Position numbers and translations under genes: made by a program. Below are positions 12,101-20,326 of a stretch of DNA of 64,000 bases, in pieces. Location of the stretch: positions 11,057,100 to 11,121,099 of the forward strand of contig OX030957.1 in NCBI GenBank assembly GCA_943735955.1, read 5' to 3'. Source of the DNA: Piscicola geometra (taxonomy: Eukaryota > Annelida > Clitellata > Hirudinida > Piscicolidae). Position 1 is the stretch's first letter. The number at the start of each line of letters is the position of its first letter. The notes under the pieces were generated by a model. That model was not told where the DNA came from. It made no database searches and saw only the letters and a program-made list of their open reading frames with translations.

Positions 12101-14666
12101 AATTGAATTCAATAAAAAATTCAATTATACACATAAAATTAAAAATGCCTGACCAGGGTAGCAGGTTCAGATGTAGTAGTATTGTGGCGGGTATGGCGAG
12201 TAAAGGTAGTTTTTGAAAGCAAAGGCTGTGAAAGATTGGAGGTGGAAGAGGAGAAAAGCGGTGGAGTGGTGTAGACGCTGTTAAGAGGTTGTGGTTTGGA
12301 AGGAGGCAGAGATTTCTGGAAGCGTAATTATGATGATGACATAAATTATGAAAATATGAAAACGATGATGATGTCATGTAGAGATTGTTAATAGCAATTA
12401 ATGAAGAAACTCTAGCCATCACGCTAAAAATTGACACAAAAAAAGCTTGGTGACGTGAAACAGCACAAGGTTAAACAAGCAAGAAAGCAGGAACCCGGGC
12501 AGGAGTGTGGATGGGAGGCGCATGCTCGACGTCAGCCACAGGAAAAACAAAGCCTTTTGTCTTCAGCTCCCTGCACGTCGCCTCAACTTCACGCAAGTCT
12601 GCATCCCCTTGGAAAGCGTCTGCCCATGTCTGTGTATGTATGTGTGTGTGTGTGTTTGAGTGTGTGTTTTGCCCAGTTTAGAAGTCATCCTGATTAGAAT
12701 TATTATTTATTTGACCTATCCAAAAATTGCGCACTATATTCTAGAAAAAAAGTTGGGCTAGGGTTAGATTATTTGGTTATACAGTTTTTATTTTGCAGCA
12801 CCATTCTAAAACGGAATTAATCTAAAATAGGACGAAACAAACACGATGTATATGATGATGGTGGTAATTGTTTTTATAATTGTGTGAAGCTTCACAATAC
12901 AATACAACGAGCAATATTAACGTGGCGTTAACAATGCCGGTCGATTTTCAAACATGTTTTTGATAAATAATAAAATATTCTAATTTTTTAAAGTTTCATT
13001 GTTCAGAAATTATGCCACTTTTAAACCAATTTTGAGTTACCATTGGAGAGTGTTCCAAAAATAGGCGGTGCGCCTGGACCCGTGTGGAAGGCATAAAAGT
13101 GCTATTTTTTACTATGAATTAAGTTTTAAATGACCAAATTCATTCAAACTTCTCATACATATATATTTCCAAAATTTACAAAACCTGTAAGAAAAAAAAA
13201 GTAAAAAAAATAAAATAGTTATAACGTTTTGAAAGACATTATTTAGAAGAAGAAATACTTTTTTGCAATGCTATTTTTTTTCTATAACATGAGTTTTAAA
13301 TGGGAAAATTTATTCAAAATTAACATGCATATCTATTTTCAAAATGAAAACAAATCTGTAGAAAAAAATCTTTTTCAAAAACAAAATAGTTATAGCGTTT
13401 TGAAAGACATTATTTAGAGGAATAAATTATCACAACTGATACTGATTCGCTGGGCCTGAATATTACATTTTTTAAAATAAATAAAAATTAATCGAATTCT
13501 AATATCTCGTAATTCGGAAACTTAACTCTTGGTTTCTGATAGAATTCGAAAGGAAAATAAAGTTTTCATCATAGATAGGCTGGGCTTTAATAATTAAAGT
13601 CTTGATTGATTATTTCTAACTGTCTAGACTAATTTTTAGAAAAATATTTTAATTATTTTTTTTGCAATTGAAAGATTATGGAATACAGTTTTCATCAACG
13701 AATGACAATGAAAAAAATTCTAATATGACTTTTTTTCGATTTAATTTTCAAAACTATTTTTTATGACATTTATTTTAAAAAAGGTTGTCATCAAACATGG
13801 TGTAGAAAAATCAATTTAAAAACTTAAAATGTAAAATTCATTAAAAAAATATGTTTAGATGGTCCGGTTGAAGAGAAACAAGAAGGGGTCAACGCAATCA
13901 TGTGCGCACCTGCAAGAGATAGAGAACTCGATCGACAGAATCCACTGGAGGAGTGGCCTTCTGCAAGAGGATGCTGACAAACTCATGCATAAAGTCCTTT
14001 GTCGCCACTTGTTTATGGAAACGGTGGCCACAGTTCTTCACACATGTCTCTAACACCTGCTCATTATATTATAATTGTGCCTTCAATTGCAAGAAATTTA
14101 TGATAATTAAATAGGCATTAAATTCTCTAGAACACTTAATTGACTGGATAAACATGATGTTAAAATATGACTGACAATCATTGTGGTCATAAAAACAGGT
14201 GTATTGGAGATGGATGCAGAAACTTGTTTCTTGAAAACTTTAATAGCATCTCTGGGTCTGTAAAGAGAAACTTGCTGAGTAAATGTACTATTAAAATCAA
14301 TATAATTATTTTAAAAATTTGAATTTACTTTGAAAAACTAAAAAAATATTCAACGCCCTTTTTCAACTTTATCTCACCCTTCTTCTGTGGAATTAATTTT
14401 GTCACATATCTCCATGTATAAAGCCCAGTTTTCCTCAGGATTAGTTGTTGCCTTTTCTGAATAAGTTTTAACTTTATTACTTTATATTTTTTAAAAAATA
14501 TAAACACTATTATTTGTGAAAAAATTATTTTTTTAAATAACAATTTAATTATACTAGATTAGGAAATAACTTAGTAACTTTCGTGATGAAAAAATAACTA
14601 ACCAATTAATTGTCCCACAAGAGTTGAAAAGGGACTGCCTATAATATTATTCAATAAAGAAGCCAT
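73..14666 (-). CDS. TOM1: TOM1-family VHS/GAT endosomal sorting protein, 5' complete, 3' end outside window
   Basis: Ten coding exons join in phase: 14666-14603, 14456-14378, 14257-14176, 14056-13910, 12629-12495, 12315-12154, 9047-8931, 5151-5073, 2109-1874 and 124-73. They give about 384 residues. Residues 8 to about 150 read as a VHS domain, with ENWALYMEICDKIN, VLETCVKNCGHRFH and the closing APPIHTP. A Ser/Pro/Thr-rich linker follows. Residues about 225-310 read as a GAT domain, with NLPGQESSQDW, VNDEVTSMCLRFERYEK and conserved spacing. TOM1 proteins bind ubiquitinated cargo, TOLLIP and clathrin on endosomes; that role is taken from the family. The ATG fits the family N-terminus (GSPFSTLVGQLIEKAT). 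The C-terminal clathrin-binding tail is mostly missing from the window. Introns hold retrotransposon, hAT and SINE copies. The gene is divergent from the lectin gene at 20245. TOM1 versus TOM1L1/TOM1L2 orthology cannot be settled here. Confidence 0.93.
640..1850. repeat. Dispersed repeat E, copy 1
   Basis: This stretch resembles 40290-42460. Shared landmarks are the AAAAATAACCCCCC tract (781 and 40408), GAAGCCTCTGAAA followed by a GATCTGGC-like word (1112 and 40930), GATTGGGTACT and the AACCTAGTGAACCAT-like ending. No protein is recognisable, and no terminal repeats were found. It may be a non-autonomous transposon or a decayed retroelement. Confidence 0.55.
1874..2109 (-). CDS. TOM1: TOM1 exon 9, end of GAT domain and start of tail
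   Basis: Reads LVLPVNDEVTSMCLRFERYE, then KDRQGVLYKKTG and a serine/threonine-rich tail. VNDEV..MCLRFERYEK matches VNDDLNNVFLRYERFER of TOM1. A GTGTGT donor at 1873 fits phase 0. Without splicing, the frame would stop at 1859, so a short tail there is the alternative. Confidence 0.88.
2470..3455 (+). mobile_element. piggyBac transposase relic with inverted flanks
   Basis: At about 2705-2830 the plus strand reads EKPIRFGFTFWCPRNRLGY, stop, IQYEPYQGT. At 2880-2990, after a frameshift, it reads KLIGELQKGGYKYCGTVKF then NRKRKCPV. Both are hallmark piggyBac segments (KPIRFGYKLW...GY...F.PYQG and GY...GTVR.NR...CP). Stops and frame changes make it a pseudogene. Inverted words around GAACASTGAGCATGAAYGGG at about 2476-2503 and 3424-3450 flank it and may be its ends. 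Confidence 0.7.
3988..4835. mobile_element. piggyBac-like non-autonomous element (TTAA target)
   Basis: The left end is TTAA followed by CCCTTAAACACCAA; the right end is TTGGTGTTTAAGGG followed by TTGA. This gives inverted ends and a TTAA-type target duplication with one change. No transposase frame is visible in about 850 bases. A second copy begins at 56952 and is split by a hAT element, and a partial copy starts at about 21158. Confidence 0.7.
5073..5151 (-). CDS. TOM1: TOM1 exon 8, GAT domain
   Basis: Reads DLARTSNECHRRLVEMV then GNFSIEELT, the GAT helix matching family ELNRTCRAMQQRIVELI...NEEVTEEL. Splice signals are GACAG and GTTAAT. It enters in phase 0 and leaves in phase 1. Confidence 0.92.
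5485..7825 (+). mobile_element. Non-LTR retrotransposon copy 1 (APE endonuclease, gutted RT)
   Basis: After an untranslated stretch, an APE-type endonuclease is readable in shifting frames: AALQET near 5912, CIYAPTMQASAKTKDQFYEQ, GDFNARVG near 6237, then CHYYNLCVINTYLQNKACH and TDHSLIASK. At 6939-7290 comes the start of a reverse transcriptase (DEISKAIDALKSGKAPEDGG). The catalytic RT core is deleted. Sequence resumes at 7300 with the C-terminal part, RRIRWLGHVHQIKGRIPKDI, and a Cys-rich finger CSRCSRDCRSRIGLLSHSRS near 7700. This is the family often labelled endonuclease-reverse transcriptase or craniofacial development protein 2-like. It lies in a TOM1 intron and is inactive. Confidence 0.88.
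8757..8920. repeat. C tract and GGAT simple repeat
   Basis: A run of C residues at 8755-8767 is followed by a short GGAT/GAAT tetranucleotide tract ending beside TOM1 exon 7. Confidence 0.8.
8931..9047 (-). CDS. TOM1: TOM1 exon 7, GAT domain
   Basis: 39 codons reading VSKLKRELGVVVQNCKVFSQ, LFSENLPGQESSQDWSLMQ. This aligns with the family GAT segment IARLRSELDVVRGN...LTEMVPGQEDSSDLELLQ. Splice signals are CCCAG and GTGCTT, phase 0. A GGAT simple repeat starts just downstream in the intron. Confidence 0.94.
9345..9500. mobile_element. Fragment of the small hAT family end
   Basis: Contains TTAGAACTGTG, GTTAACTTTCGATTAACGC and TTGACGCCGTTAAAA, matching the left end of the copy at 10453. It is truncated before a SINE at 9533. 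Confidence 0.65.
9533..9769 (+). mobile_element. tRNA-derived SINE, subfamily B, full copy
   Basis: The tRNA-like head carries an A box (TGGCTTAGATGG) and a B box (GGCTCGAATCC). It is followed by the shared body ATATACCTAGTGTATATGG and the B tail, with GCATAAGAACCATGGTT and CCTGCGTCTGTCAGGCTGTG. Related copies lie at 11165, 51770 (partial) and 62395. Confidence 0.85.
10453..11772 (+). mobile_element. Small hAT element with dimerisation-domain remnant and SINE insertion
   Basis: Ends are TAGAGCTGT and ACAGCTCTA. The flanking 8-mers TTTTTAAC and ATTGTAAC agree at six positions, as for an old hAT target duplication. Inside, at 10962-11160, the frame reads EIVGETIRREENFQKYKALK and later ESFPLVWWQ. 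After a SINE at 11165-11372 it resumes with EGAHPALKKLARKYL, CECLFSWSGHIFRKKRASSD and PTNVEKPVCLSSWLKND. This is the hAT C-terminal dimerisation domain. Most of the catalytic region is absent, so the element is non-autonomous. Confidence 0.82.
11165..11372 (+). mobile_element. tRNA-derived SINE, subfamily B, nested in hAT
   Basis: The head GATGGCTTAGATGG and tail CCTGCGTCTGTCAGGCTGTG match the 9533 copy, though the B box is shortened. It interrupts the hAT reading frame directly after the conserved WW motif. Confidence 0.83.
12154..12315 (-). CDS. TOM1: TOM1 exon 6, Ser/Pro/Thr-rich linker
   Basis: 54 codons beginning KSLPPSKPQPLNSVYTTPPL, then serine/threonine-rich sequence ending TTSEPATL. 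Low-complexity linkers occur between VHS and GAT in this family. Splice signals are TTCCAG and GTCAGG, phase 0 at both ends. The frame and position support it; sequence conservation does not. Confidence 0.75.
12495..12629 (-). CDS. TOM1: TOM1 exon 5, end of VHS domain
   Basis: A 45-codon exon reading TWADAFQGDADLREVEATCR, ELKTKGFVFPVADVEHAPPI, HTPAR. This matches the family segment WADAFR...YEELKRKGVEFP..D...PIHTPQR. The acceptor lies beside a CA/TG microsatellite (ACACAG). The donor, GTTCCT, is weak, but the next exon is in frame. Confidence 0.95.
12630..12668. repeat. TG dinucleotide microsatellite at a TOM1 acceptor
   Basis: A TGTGTATG/TGTGTG tract begins exactly at the 3' splice site of TOM1 exon 5. 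On the sense strand it forms a CA-rich upstream tract. Confidence 0.8.
12670..13900. other. AT-rich intron sequence, no gene seen
   Basis: TOM1 intron 4. It contains an imperfect internal duplication (about 13080-13240 and 13270-13430, with the shared words TATAACGTTTTGAAAGACATT and AGTTATAGCG). No coding or known element signal was recognised. Confidence 0.5.
13910..14056 (-). CDS. TOM1: TOM1 exon 4, VHS domain
   Basis: A 49-codon exon reading VLETCVKNCGHRFHKQVATK then DFMHEFVSILLQKATPP and VDSVDRVLYLLQ. VLETCVKNCGHRFH is almost invariant in TOM1 proteins. The acceptor is GAGCAG and the donor GTGCGC. Both ends are phase 0. Confidence 0.95.
14176..14257 (-). CDS. TOM1: TOM1 exon 3, VHS domain
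   Basis: Reads PRDAIKVFKKQV followed by SASISNTPVFMTTMI, aligning with the family GPKDALRAVKKRI region. The acceptor is TTTACAG and the donor GTCAGT. The frame joins the preceding GG to make Gly. The second half is less conserved than its neighbours. Confidence 0.88.
14378..14456 (-). CDS. TOM1: TOM1 exon 2, VHS domain
   Basis: Reads KATTNPEENWALYMEICDKI then NSTEEG, the first VHS helices with the conserved W-A-L-x-M-E-I-C-D core. The acceptor is TTCAG and the donor GTGAGA. It enters in phase 1 and leaves in phase 2. Confidence 0.93.
14603..14666 (-). CDS. TOM1: TOM1 exon 1 with start codon
   Basis: Coding begins at the ATG (14666-14664) and reads MASLLNNIIGSP then FSTLVGQLI, matching the TOM1 family N-terminus (GNPFS..VGQ.IEKAT). 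It ends in phase 1 at a GTTAGT donor and splices to the AA that begins exon 2, forming the conserved Glu of IEKAT. It is too short to stand out as an open frame. Confidence 0.87.
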
Positions 14667-15138
14667 CTCAACTAATGTTCGTCATTCCAAACGGTTTGCA
14701 ATACAATTACAGCGATTTGGAAAAGGGGTGCGTCTAAAAGGGGAAGTAATCTTGATTATAGCCTATAATTTATAGGGAAGCTTCACATGAAGAGGTACAC
14801 ATTGATACGTAAAATGCTCATTTACTTTGCACATTAATCTGCGTTTATCAATTTTATTTTTATCTTTTAAAAATTGATATTTTATTTTATTGATATTGAT
14901 ATTTTCAAATTATCAAATTCTTAATGTTTGAAGCAAAACCTAAATATTAAAAATTAGGTTTATGAATTTTTAGGTAAACGGATTATATTTGATATTTTCA
15001 AAATGAGCTAAAAAATAATTTAAATAACTAGTTAGTCTTTTTTTATTATTTATTAATTAAATTTATTTCTAACAATTATTTTTAATTAATTAAAATTAAT
15101 ACAATTATATAAAACAATTTTTTCAAGGAAAATCTTTT
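14667..15138. other. Upstream flank of TOM1
   Basis: AT-rich sequence immediately 5' of the TOM1 start codon on the minus strand. It must hold the 5' UTR and promoter, but no clear TATA box or initiator could be assigned. Confidence 0.4.
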
Positions 15139-15272
15139 TTTAAGACTTTTTATCCAGAAGACTTTTTATCCGGAAGACTTTTTATCCGAAGACTTTTTAT
15201 CCGAAGACTTTTTATTCGGAAGACTTTTATCCGGAAGAATTTTTATCCGGAAGACTTTTTATCCGTTTACCA
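15139..15272. repeat. 16-base tandem repeat, GAAGACTTTTTATCCG
   Basis: About eight imperfect head-to-tail copies. The unit differs by two bases from the larger array at 24965-25630. Confidence 0.92.
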
Positions 15273-15714
15273 GGTACATAATTGGTTTTATGAATTTATA
15301 AATATAATATAGTATTTATTTTATTAATCTATTAAAGTACAAAAATATTATTTTATATTTATACAATTTTGGCTTAGTCAGAATTGTATAAATGTAAAAT
15401 ATTAAAAATATTCATTAGTATTTTCACTTGATTTTCTATTTATAATTGTTTCTAATAATTATCTTACATTCATTAAAATTATTAAAAATTTTTGAAAAGC
15501 ACTTTTTCCTCCAGTGAGTGCTTGCAGCTTTGCACTAGTGCTCAATCTGAGGCCCTAGCACATCTTTCTCCAGATTATCATGTCTTCTATTTGATATTTC
15601 CTACATTTTATGAAAAATATGTAAAATAATTTATTAGTCTCTTCTTAGTATTTGTTAATTATAATTGTTTCTAAAAATTATTTTACAAAAATTAAAATTA
15701 ATATAAGGAAACGA

Positions 15715-16690
15715 ATTGATTGCTGCTCAATTCCCTCACGGCAATGCGAAATACTCAATCAAGAATTACGTTCGTTCTGCGATACATCGAGTCTAATTAA
15801 TTAATTAGTCACTTTTACCATAAAATTGTTTGCTGGTTCTCGATCGTGGTTACGTAACCTATGTAGCCTGAAAAATATTCAGCAAAAAATTTATTTAGAA
15901 AGTGTCCAAACAGTTCAAGAAGTACAAAAAAGATGCAGACAAAGGAAAAATAGGATGGCAGTATAGTGGAGTGGATAGGGTTTGAGCTCAAGGACTTTTT
16001 GAGACTCAGAAAATCAAAAGGAATGGAGGAAACTAGTTGAAGGTCTTACTGTGGTGCCCAATAGTATTTAAGATTATAGCCTATAGTCAGAGTCTGACTA
16101 TAGTTATAGAATGTATGCTGCTATTAATGAATTATTTGAGATTCTTCCAACTAGTTCTGTTCTTTTAAATATTCCAAAAGATGGAACAACTTATCTATAT
16201 GTTTGGCAAAAAGATTCGAGAAAAAGTGATTGGAGGGCAGATGGTTATAGAACACGGCAGTAAGAGAACCAAAAGTATGGAGAAGGAATTATCAGCAAAC
16301 ATACTTTAAAGTGTTTCTTGGTCCTAACAGCACGTCAGGCGACTTTATTTGTTTAGCATACAATCATCCAGATAAGCCAAATTCTGTCGTCATCGAATAT
16401 AAAGGAAATGAATTGATTGCTGCTCAATTCCCTCACGGCAAAGCAAAATAATCAACCAAGAATTACGTTCGTACGCAACCGCATGTTCTGCGAGACATCG
16501 AGTCTAATTCGTCTTCTGCACCACCTCGTCTCTACCAGACGCTTCTCAGTTCCGGTGCTAATGAAGTCAACCAAGCAACAGCTGTTCCTAGAACAACCAC
16601 CTCTCAAACACCACACAACAAGACACAGGAATCAATCGTCAATGTCACTTCTTTTTCCTAGAATAAACACCTCTCAAACGAATGAGAACA
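15715..16690 (+). pseudogene. Decayed reading frame of an unrecognised repeat family, with direct repeats
   Basis: About 100 bases (AATTGATTGCTGCTCAATTC to ACATCGAGTCTAATT) occur at 15712-15796 and again at 16409-16509. Between them the plus strand reads, with stops and frame shifts, YVWQKDSRKSDWRADGYR and later YFKVFLGPNSTSGDFICLAY then NHPDKPNSVVIEYKGNELIA. The WxKDSRKxDWRADGYR pattern looks protein-derived. I do not recognise the family with certainty, and no function is proposed. Confidence 0.5.
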
Positions 16691-16996
16691 ATTGAACTTT
16701 ATCAAAAAACTTCTCATTTTTTGAAGATTTGCAACAGAACCTCTAGGGGGTGAAAAATATCTGACATTTTCAATAGTGTTACTTGCAATTTGTCACTTTA
16801 CACAAGAAATATGCACTTCAGAAGATTATCCACCTCTCAAACGAATGAGAACAATTGAACTTTATCAAAAAACTTCTCATTTTTAGAAGATTTGCAACAG
16901 AACCTCTAGGGGCTGAAAAATACCTGACATTTTCAATAGTGTTACTTGCAATTTGTCACTTTACACAAGAAATATGCACTTCAGAAGATTATCCAG
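16668..16996. repeat. Tandem duplication of about 163 bases
   Basis: The segment ACCTCTCAAACGAATGAGAA to GCACTTCAGAAGATTATCCA is present twice, head to tail. It matches the non-coding body of the small hAT family (for example 10690-10830, 18100-18230 and 54370-54660). Confidence 0.8.
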
Positions 16997-17454
16997 CTTA
17001 TTTCATTCGTTTCACACACCAAATTTCCGTTGCCTTTAAAATATCTTTTACGTAAATTAATTGAGAAATTATGAAGGAAAGTATCATAATTTTTAAAGTT
17101 AAATTAATTTATTGAAGTATTATATTTTACATTCTATGCCAGAACCTTCGTTATCATTATTATATCTGGACTATAGATATCCCACAAACAACAAGTAGAA
17201 CCACCTCCACTTTTTTTACCATTTTTGTATTCAACAATTTCTAATTGGATTAGAGCATAATCGTCAACCATGGCATAAAAGTAAATGTTTATACAGTAAT
17301 ACATTGTGAGTATGTGTAGTTATAGTGATAGCTGTCTAAAACAAAAATATTCTTTGCTTACTTAAATACTCCTTCACTTAATTTTTTTTATTACTAAATC
17401 ATAAATAATAAAACTAGGCACCCCTTTTCAACTAAATAGTTTAAAATACCATAT

Positions 17455-18030
17455 CATCTGTCGTCATCAACTCAAATAACATCCCCATCAATAACACTCT
17501 CAAACTACTCGGAGTCACCCTTGATTGCAAACTCACTTTCAAAATCCACATCACATCTATCATCCAATCATCACACTATCATCTCAAAGCAATAAAACAC
17601 ATACGCCCATTTTTTATTATTGATCTCTCCGCCTCACTTTCCCGATGTCTAATACCAAGCAGACTTGACTACTGTAACTCGCTATTATATAACATCACCA
17701 ATCAAGAAAGAAATCGTCTACAGACAGTTTTAAACAAGGCTGCTAGAATCACACTCAATTGTGACTACCCAGGCCATCACCTTGTTCAGTCATCAAAGGA
17801 CAATCTTATAAAACTTCACTGGCTTCCTATAGATTTTCGAATATCCTTCAAAATAGTCATCACTACTTTCAAAATTCTTCAAACTTCAATACGGTCATAT
17901 CTCAGCAAACTCATAACTAACAAAACATAAAACAAACAACTGCGTTCATCTGCATCTCTTCTTTTCAACCAAGAATTCACTACAAACAACATCTCGAAAA
18001 AAGCATTCCGTCACGCAGCTTTAATGATCT
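17455..18030 (+). mobile_element. CR1/L2-like non-LTR retrotransposon, RT C-terminal fragment
   Basis: The plus strand reads NNTLKLLGVTLDCKLTFK, then SRLDYCNSLLYNITNQERNR, LQTVLNKAARI, NLIKLHWLPIDFRISFKIVI and SIRSYLSKLI. This is the typical C-terminal end of CR1/L2/Jockey-group reverse transcriptases (SRLDYCNSLLYG...LHWLPV..RI.FK). There is no catalytic core; it is 5' truncated. Confidence 0.85.
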
Positions 18031-18059
18031 CGCGATTCTCAACAATTTGATATTTTGAC

Positions 18060-18700
18060 CAATCTTTTTTTCTTCCAATTGGGAAATACATTTTTGTCCC
18101 GAAACGAATGACATAAGGGAGATTACCTTCTGAAGTGCCTATTTCTTGTGTAAAGTGACAAATTGCAAGTAAGACTATTAAACATGTGAAGTAATTTTCA
18201 CCGCCGAGAAGAAATGATAAGTTTTTTGATGAAAGGCACTTTTTTCCTGTCGTTTTTTGATAGTAAATTAAGAGTGTTTGTGTTCACTTGCTGGAGATTT
18301 TTCCAACACAGCAAAAACAGTTTAATTCTGATAAATTTGAATGCATTTCAATTTTTAAATGCGTTCACTTTTTTTTAAATTGTTAAAATATTTAACGGCG
18401 TTAAAATTTTTAGCGGGCGTTAATTGATTAAAGCGTTAATTGATTAAAGCGTTAATCGAAAGTTAATTTAGATTAATAAATAAATATAATAATAATGCGT
18501 ATTTATAGTGCGCCAAAGCACGCAACTTAATCGCCACTCACACGACATAAGTCGTGAAACACCGCATCATATACACTAGGTATATGATAGCTCACGGTTG
18601 GCTGAACAGGGATTCAAACTGGCGACCTTTAAGTTGCAGGTCCAATGACTTACCATCTAAGCCAACCCGCTCGCCAAATTAAAGCACAGTTCTAGTTTAA
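18060..18700 (-). mobile_element. Small hAT family copy, partial, with SINE A nested
   Basis: Contains the body words AAAGTGACAAATTGCAAGTA and the end GCGTTAATCGAAAGTTAA...AAAGCACAGTTCTAG. The end is split by a SINE at 18482-18674. Confidence 0.7.
18482..18674 (-). mobile_element. tRNA-derived SINE, subfamily A
   Basis: The reversed strand carries GGCGAGCGGGTTGGCTTAGA (A box), then TTAAAGGTCGCCAGTTTGAA (B box), then the shared ATATACCTAGTGTATATG body and the A tail ending in TAAATACGCATTATTATTA. Other copies lie at 32535 (partial), 43702 and 56076. Confidence 0.85.
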
Positions 18701-20244
18701 ATTAAAATTTTTATTGCATACAGTATGATTTCATCTTAGGCAACTAAGTGCTCCATCTTGGGAACCCAGTTGCTCAAGATTGAATTTTTAAGTGTTTATA
18801 TTTGAGGTTAATAAACTCAAATATTTTTTTTTCTTTATTTATTATTTTAAAGTTGATCTAGTTAGACAAAGAATCAATTTAATGGCTGAAACATTTTAAT
18901 TTACGTTTTTGGTTATGCAATTGAGCTAAGAGGCTATGTGTAAAAATCGTTCCCCCTACTATGTTTTCATTAATAACTATAAAAATAAAGAAAGCTTAAG
19001 CAATGGGCTCAACTGTTGCTATAATAGGAACATAGAATTTAAATCTCCAAGGAACATAAACGGTATGTTTTTATAACCATCAGCTGAATAATATTCTAAA
19101 ATTAAAACAAAATTATTCAGCTTTTTGTATGTTTTGATATTTTATATAAAAATAAAATAGTTGAAGGTTGAAAGACGTAGACTATTCATAGGTCTCTATG
19201 AATAGGCCTGCATGAAGCAGTTAATAAAGCTGTTATTTGAAGAATTTTCAACTTTCACTCTAAACAACCGCAAAAATATAAAAATGAAAAACAATTCATA
19301 TTTCAATAACAAACAAAAAAATAAACGTCGCAAGATCATTCAAATCATAAAAAAATGTATTATTATTTTAATAGTCTAAATTTAAAAAAAAAACGTGATG
19401 AAAACCTATGTTTTATTAATATATTATTATAAAAACAAAAAGTTTTTCTTAACTCAAATTAGTCTGTCACTTGATACAAATATGAGAGTTTTATCTAAAT
19501 TATTTTTAAAAGAATTAAAATATAGGAATAGAATCTTTTAACAAAAATATTTTTAAACTCTTGAAAGCACAATAAACATCCATAAAAGTCTGATAATCCT
19601 TATTGCAGTTTAATGGCTCACACGAATTCATTAATGTCGCATGATTTAAAATATCAAACGATATATGCAAAAATTTTAATAATCTGAAAAGATTAAACAA
19701 CATTGAGCCTTAATTAATATAAAACCTTCTTAATGAAAAAATTAGACTATGAAATATTTCAAACGCACTATGAATGCATCGTTGATACACTTTATTATAT
19801 TCAAGGGTTCATTTTTACAACATTAACAATAGCTGTCCTTTTATAAATGAGAATCGTGATGTTGGAAAAGAGAATAAACAACAATGATCTTAATAAGGTT
19901 AATAAGAATATGAAGTGAATAAAACCTTCGGTACTTGCTTGCATGCTAGCGACTGTGATTACAATATTCTGCAATCATTATGCAAACTAAAGTTTTATAA
20001 AAAAACTATTTTCAGTTTTTAAATTCAAAATAGAATACGGAAAATAAAAGGATTCTAATAATTGCCGTAGAACAGGTTTTAGATTTGTTGTATTTAAATT
20101 AAATTATACATTTAGATAATTTAATTAATTTAGGAAGTCACAATTAATTATAGAATAATGTTATATTATTAATTCATAAATGCATAAAAAAGAATAAAAA
20201 ACATTCGACAGTACTACTTCCAAAGCTGGGCTGCACTCAGCAAA
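18700..20244. other. AT-rich region upstream of the lectin gene
   Basis: No gene or recognised element. It should contain the lectin promoter and 5' UTR. No confident TATA box was assigned. Confidence 0.4.
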
Positions 20245-20326
20245 ATGAATAAAGTATATTCCAATACAATGGCTATTCTAAAACTCTTTTTTCTCGCATT
20301 TCTTTTTGAAGCTTCTGAACAACAGG
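20245..20326 (+). CDS. Lectin exon 1, signal peptide
   Basis: Reads MNKVYSNTMAILKLFFLAFL then FEASEQQ. A second ATG at 20269 would still give a signal peptide, so either could start translation. The donor is GTAAGA, phase 1. Confidence 0.87.
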
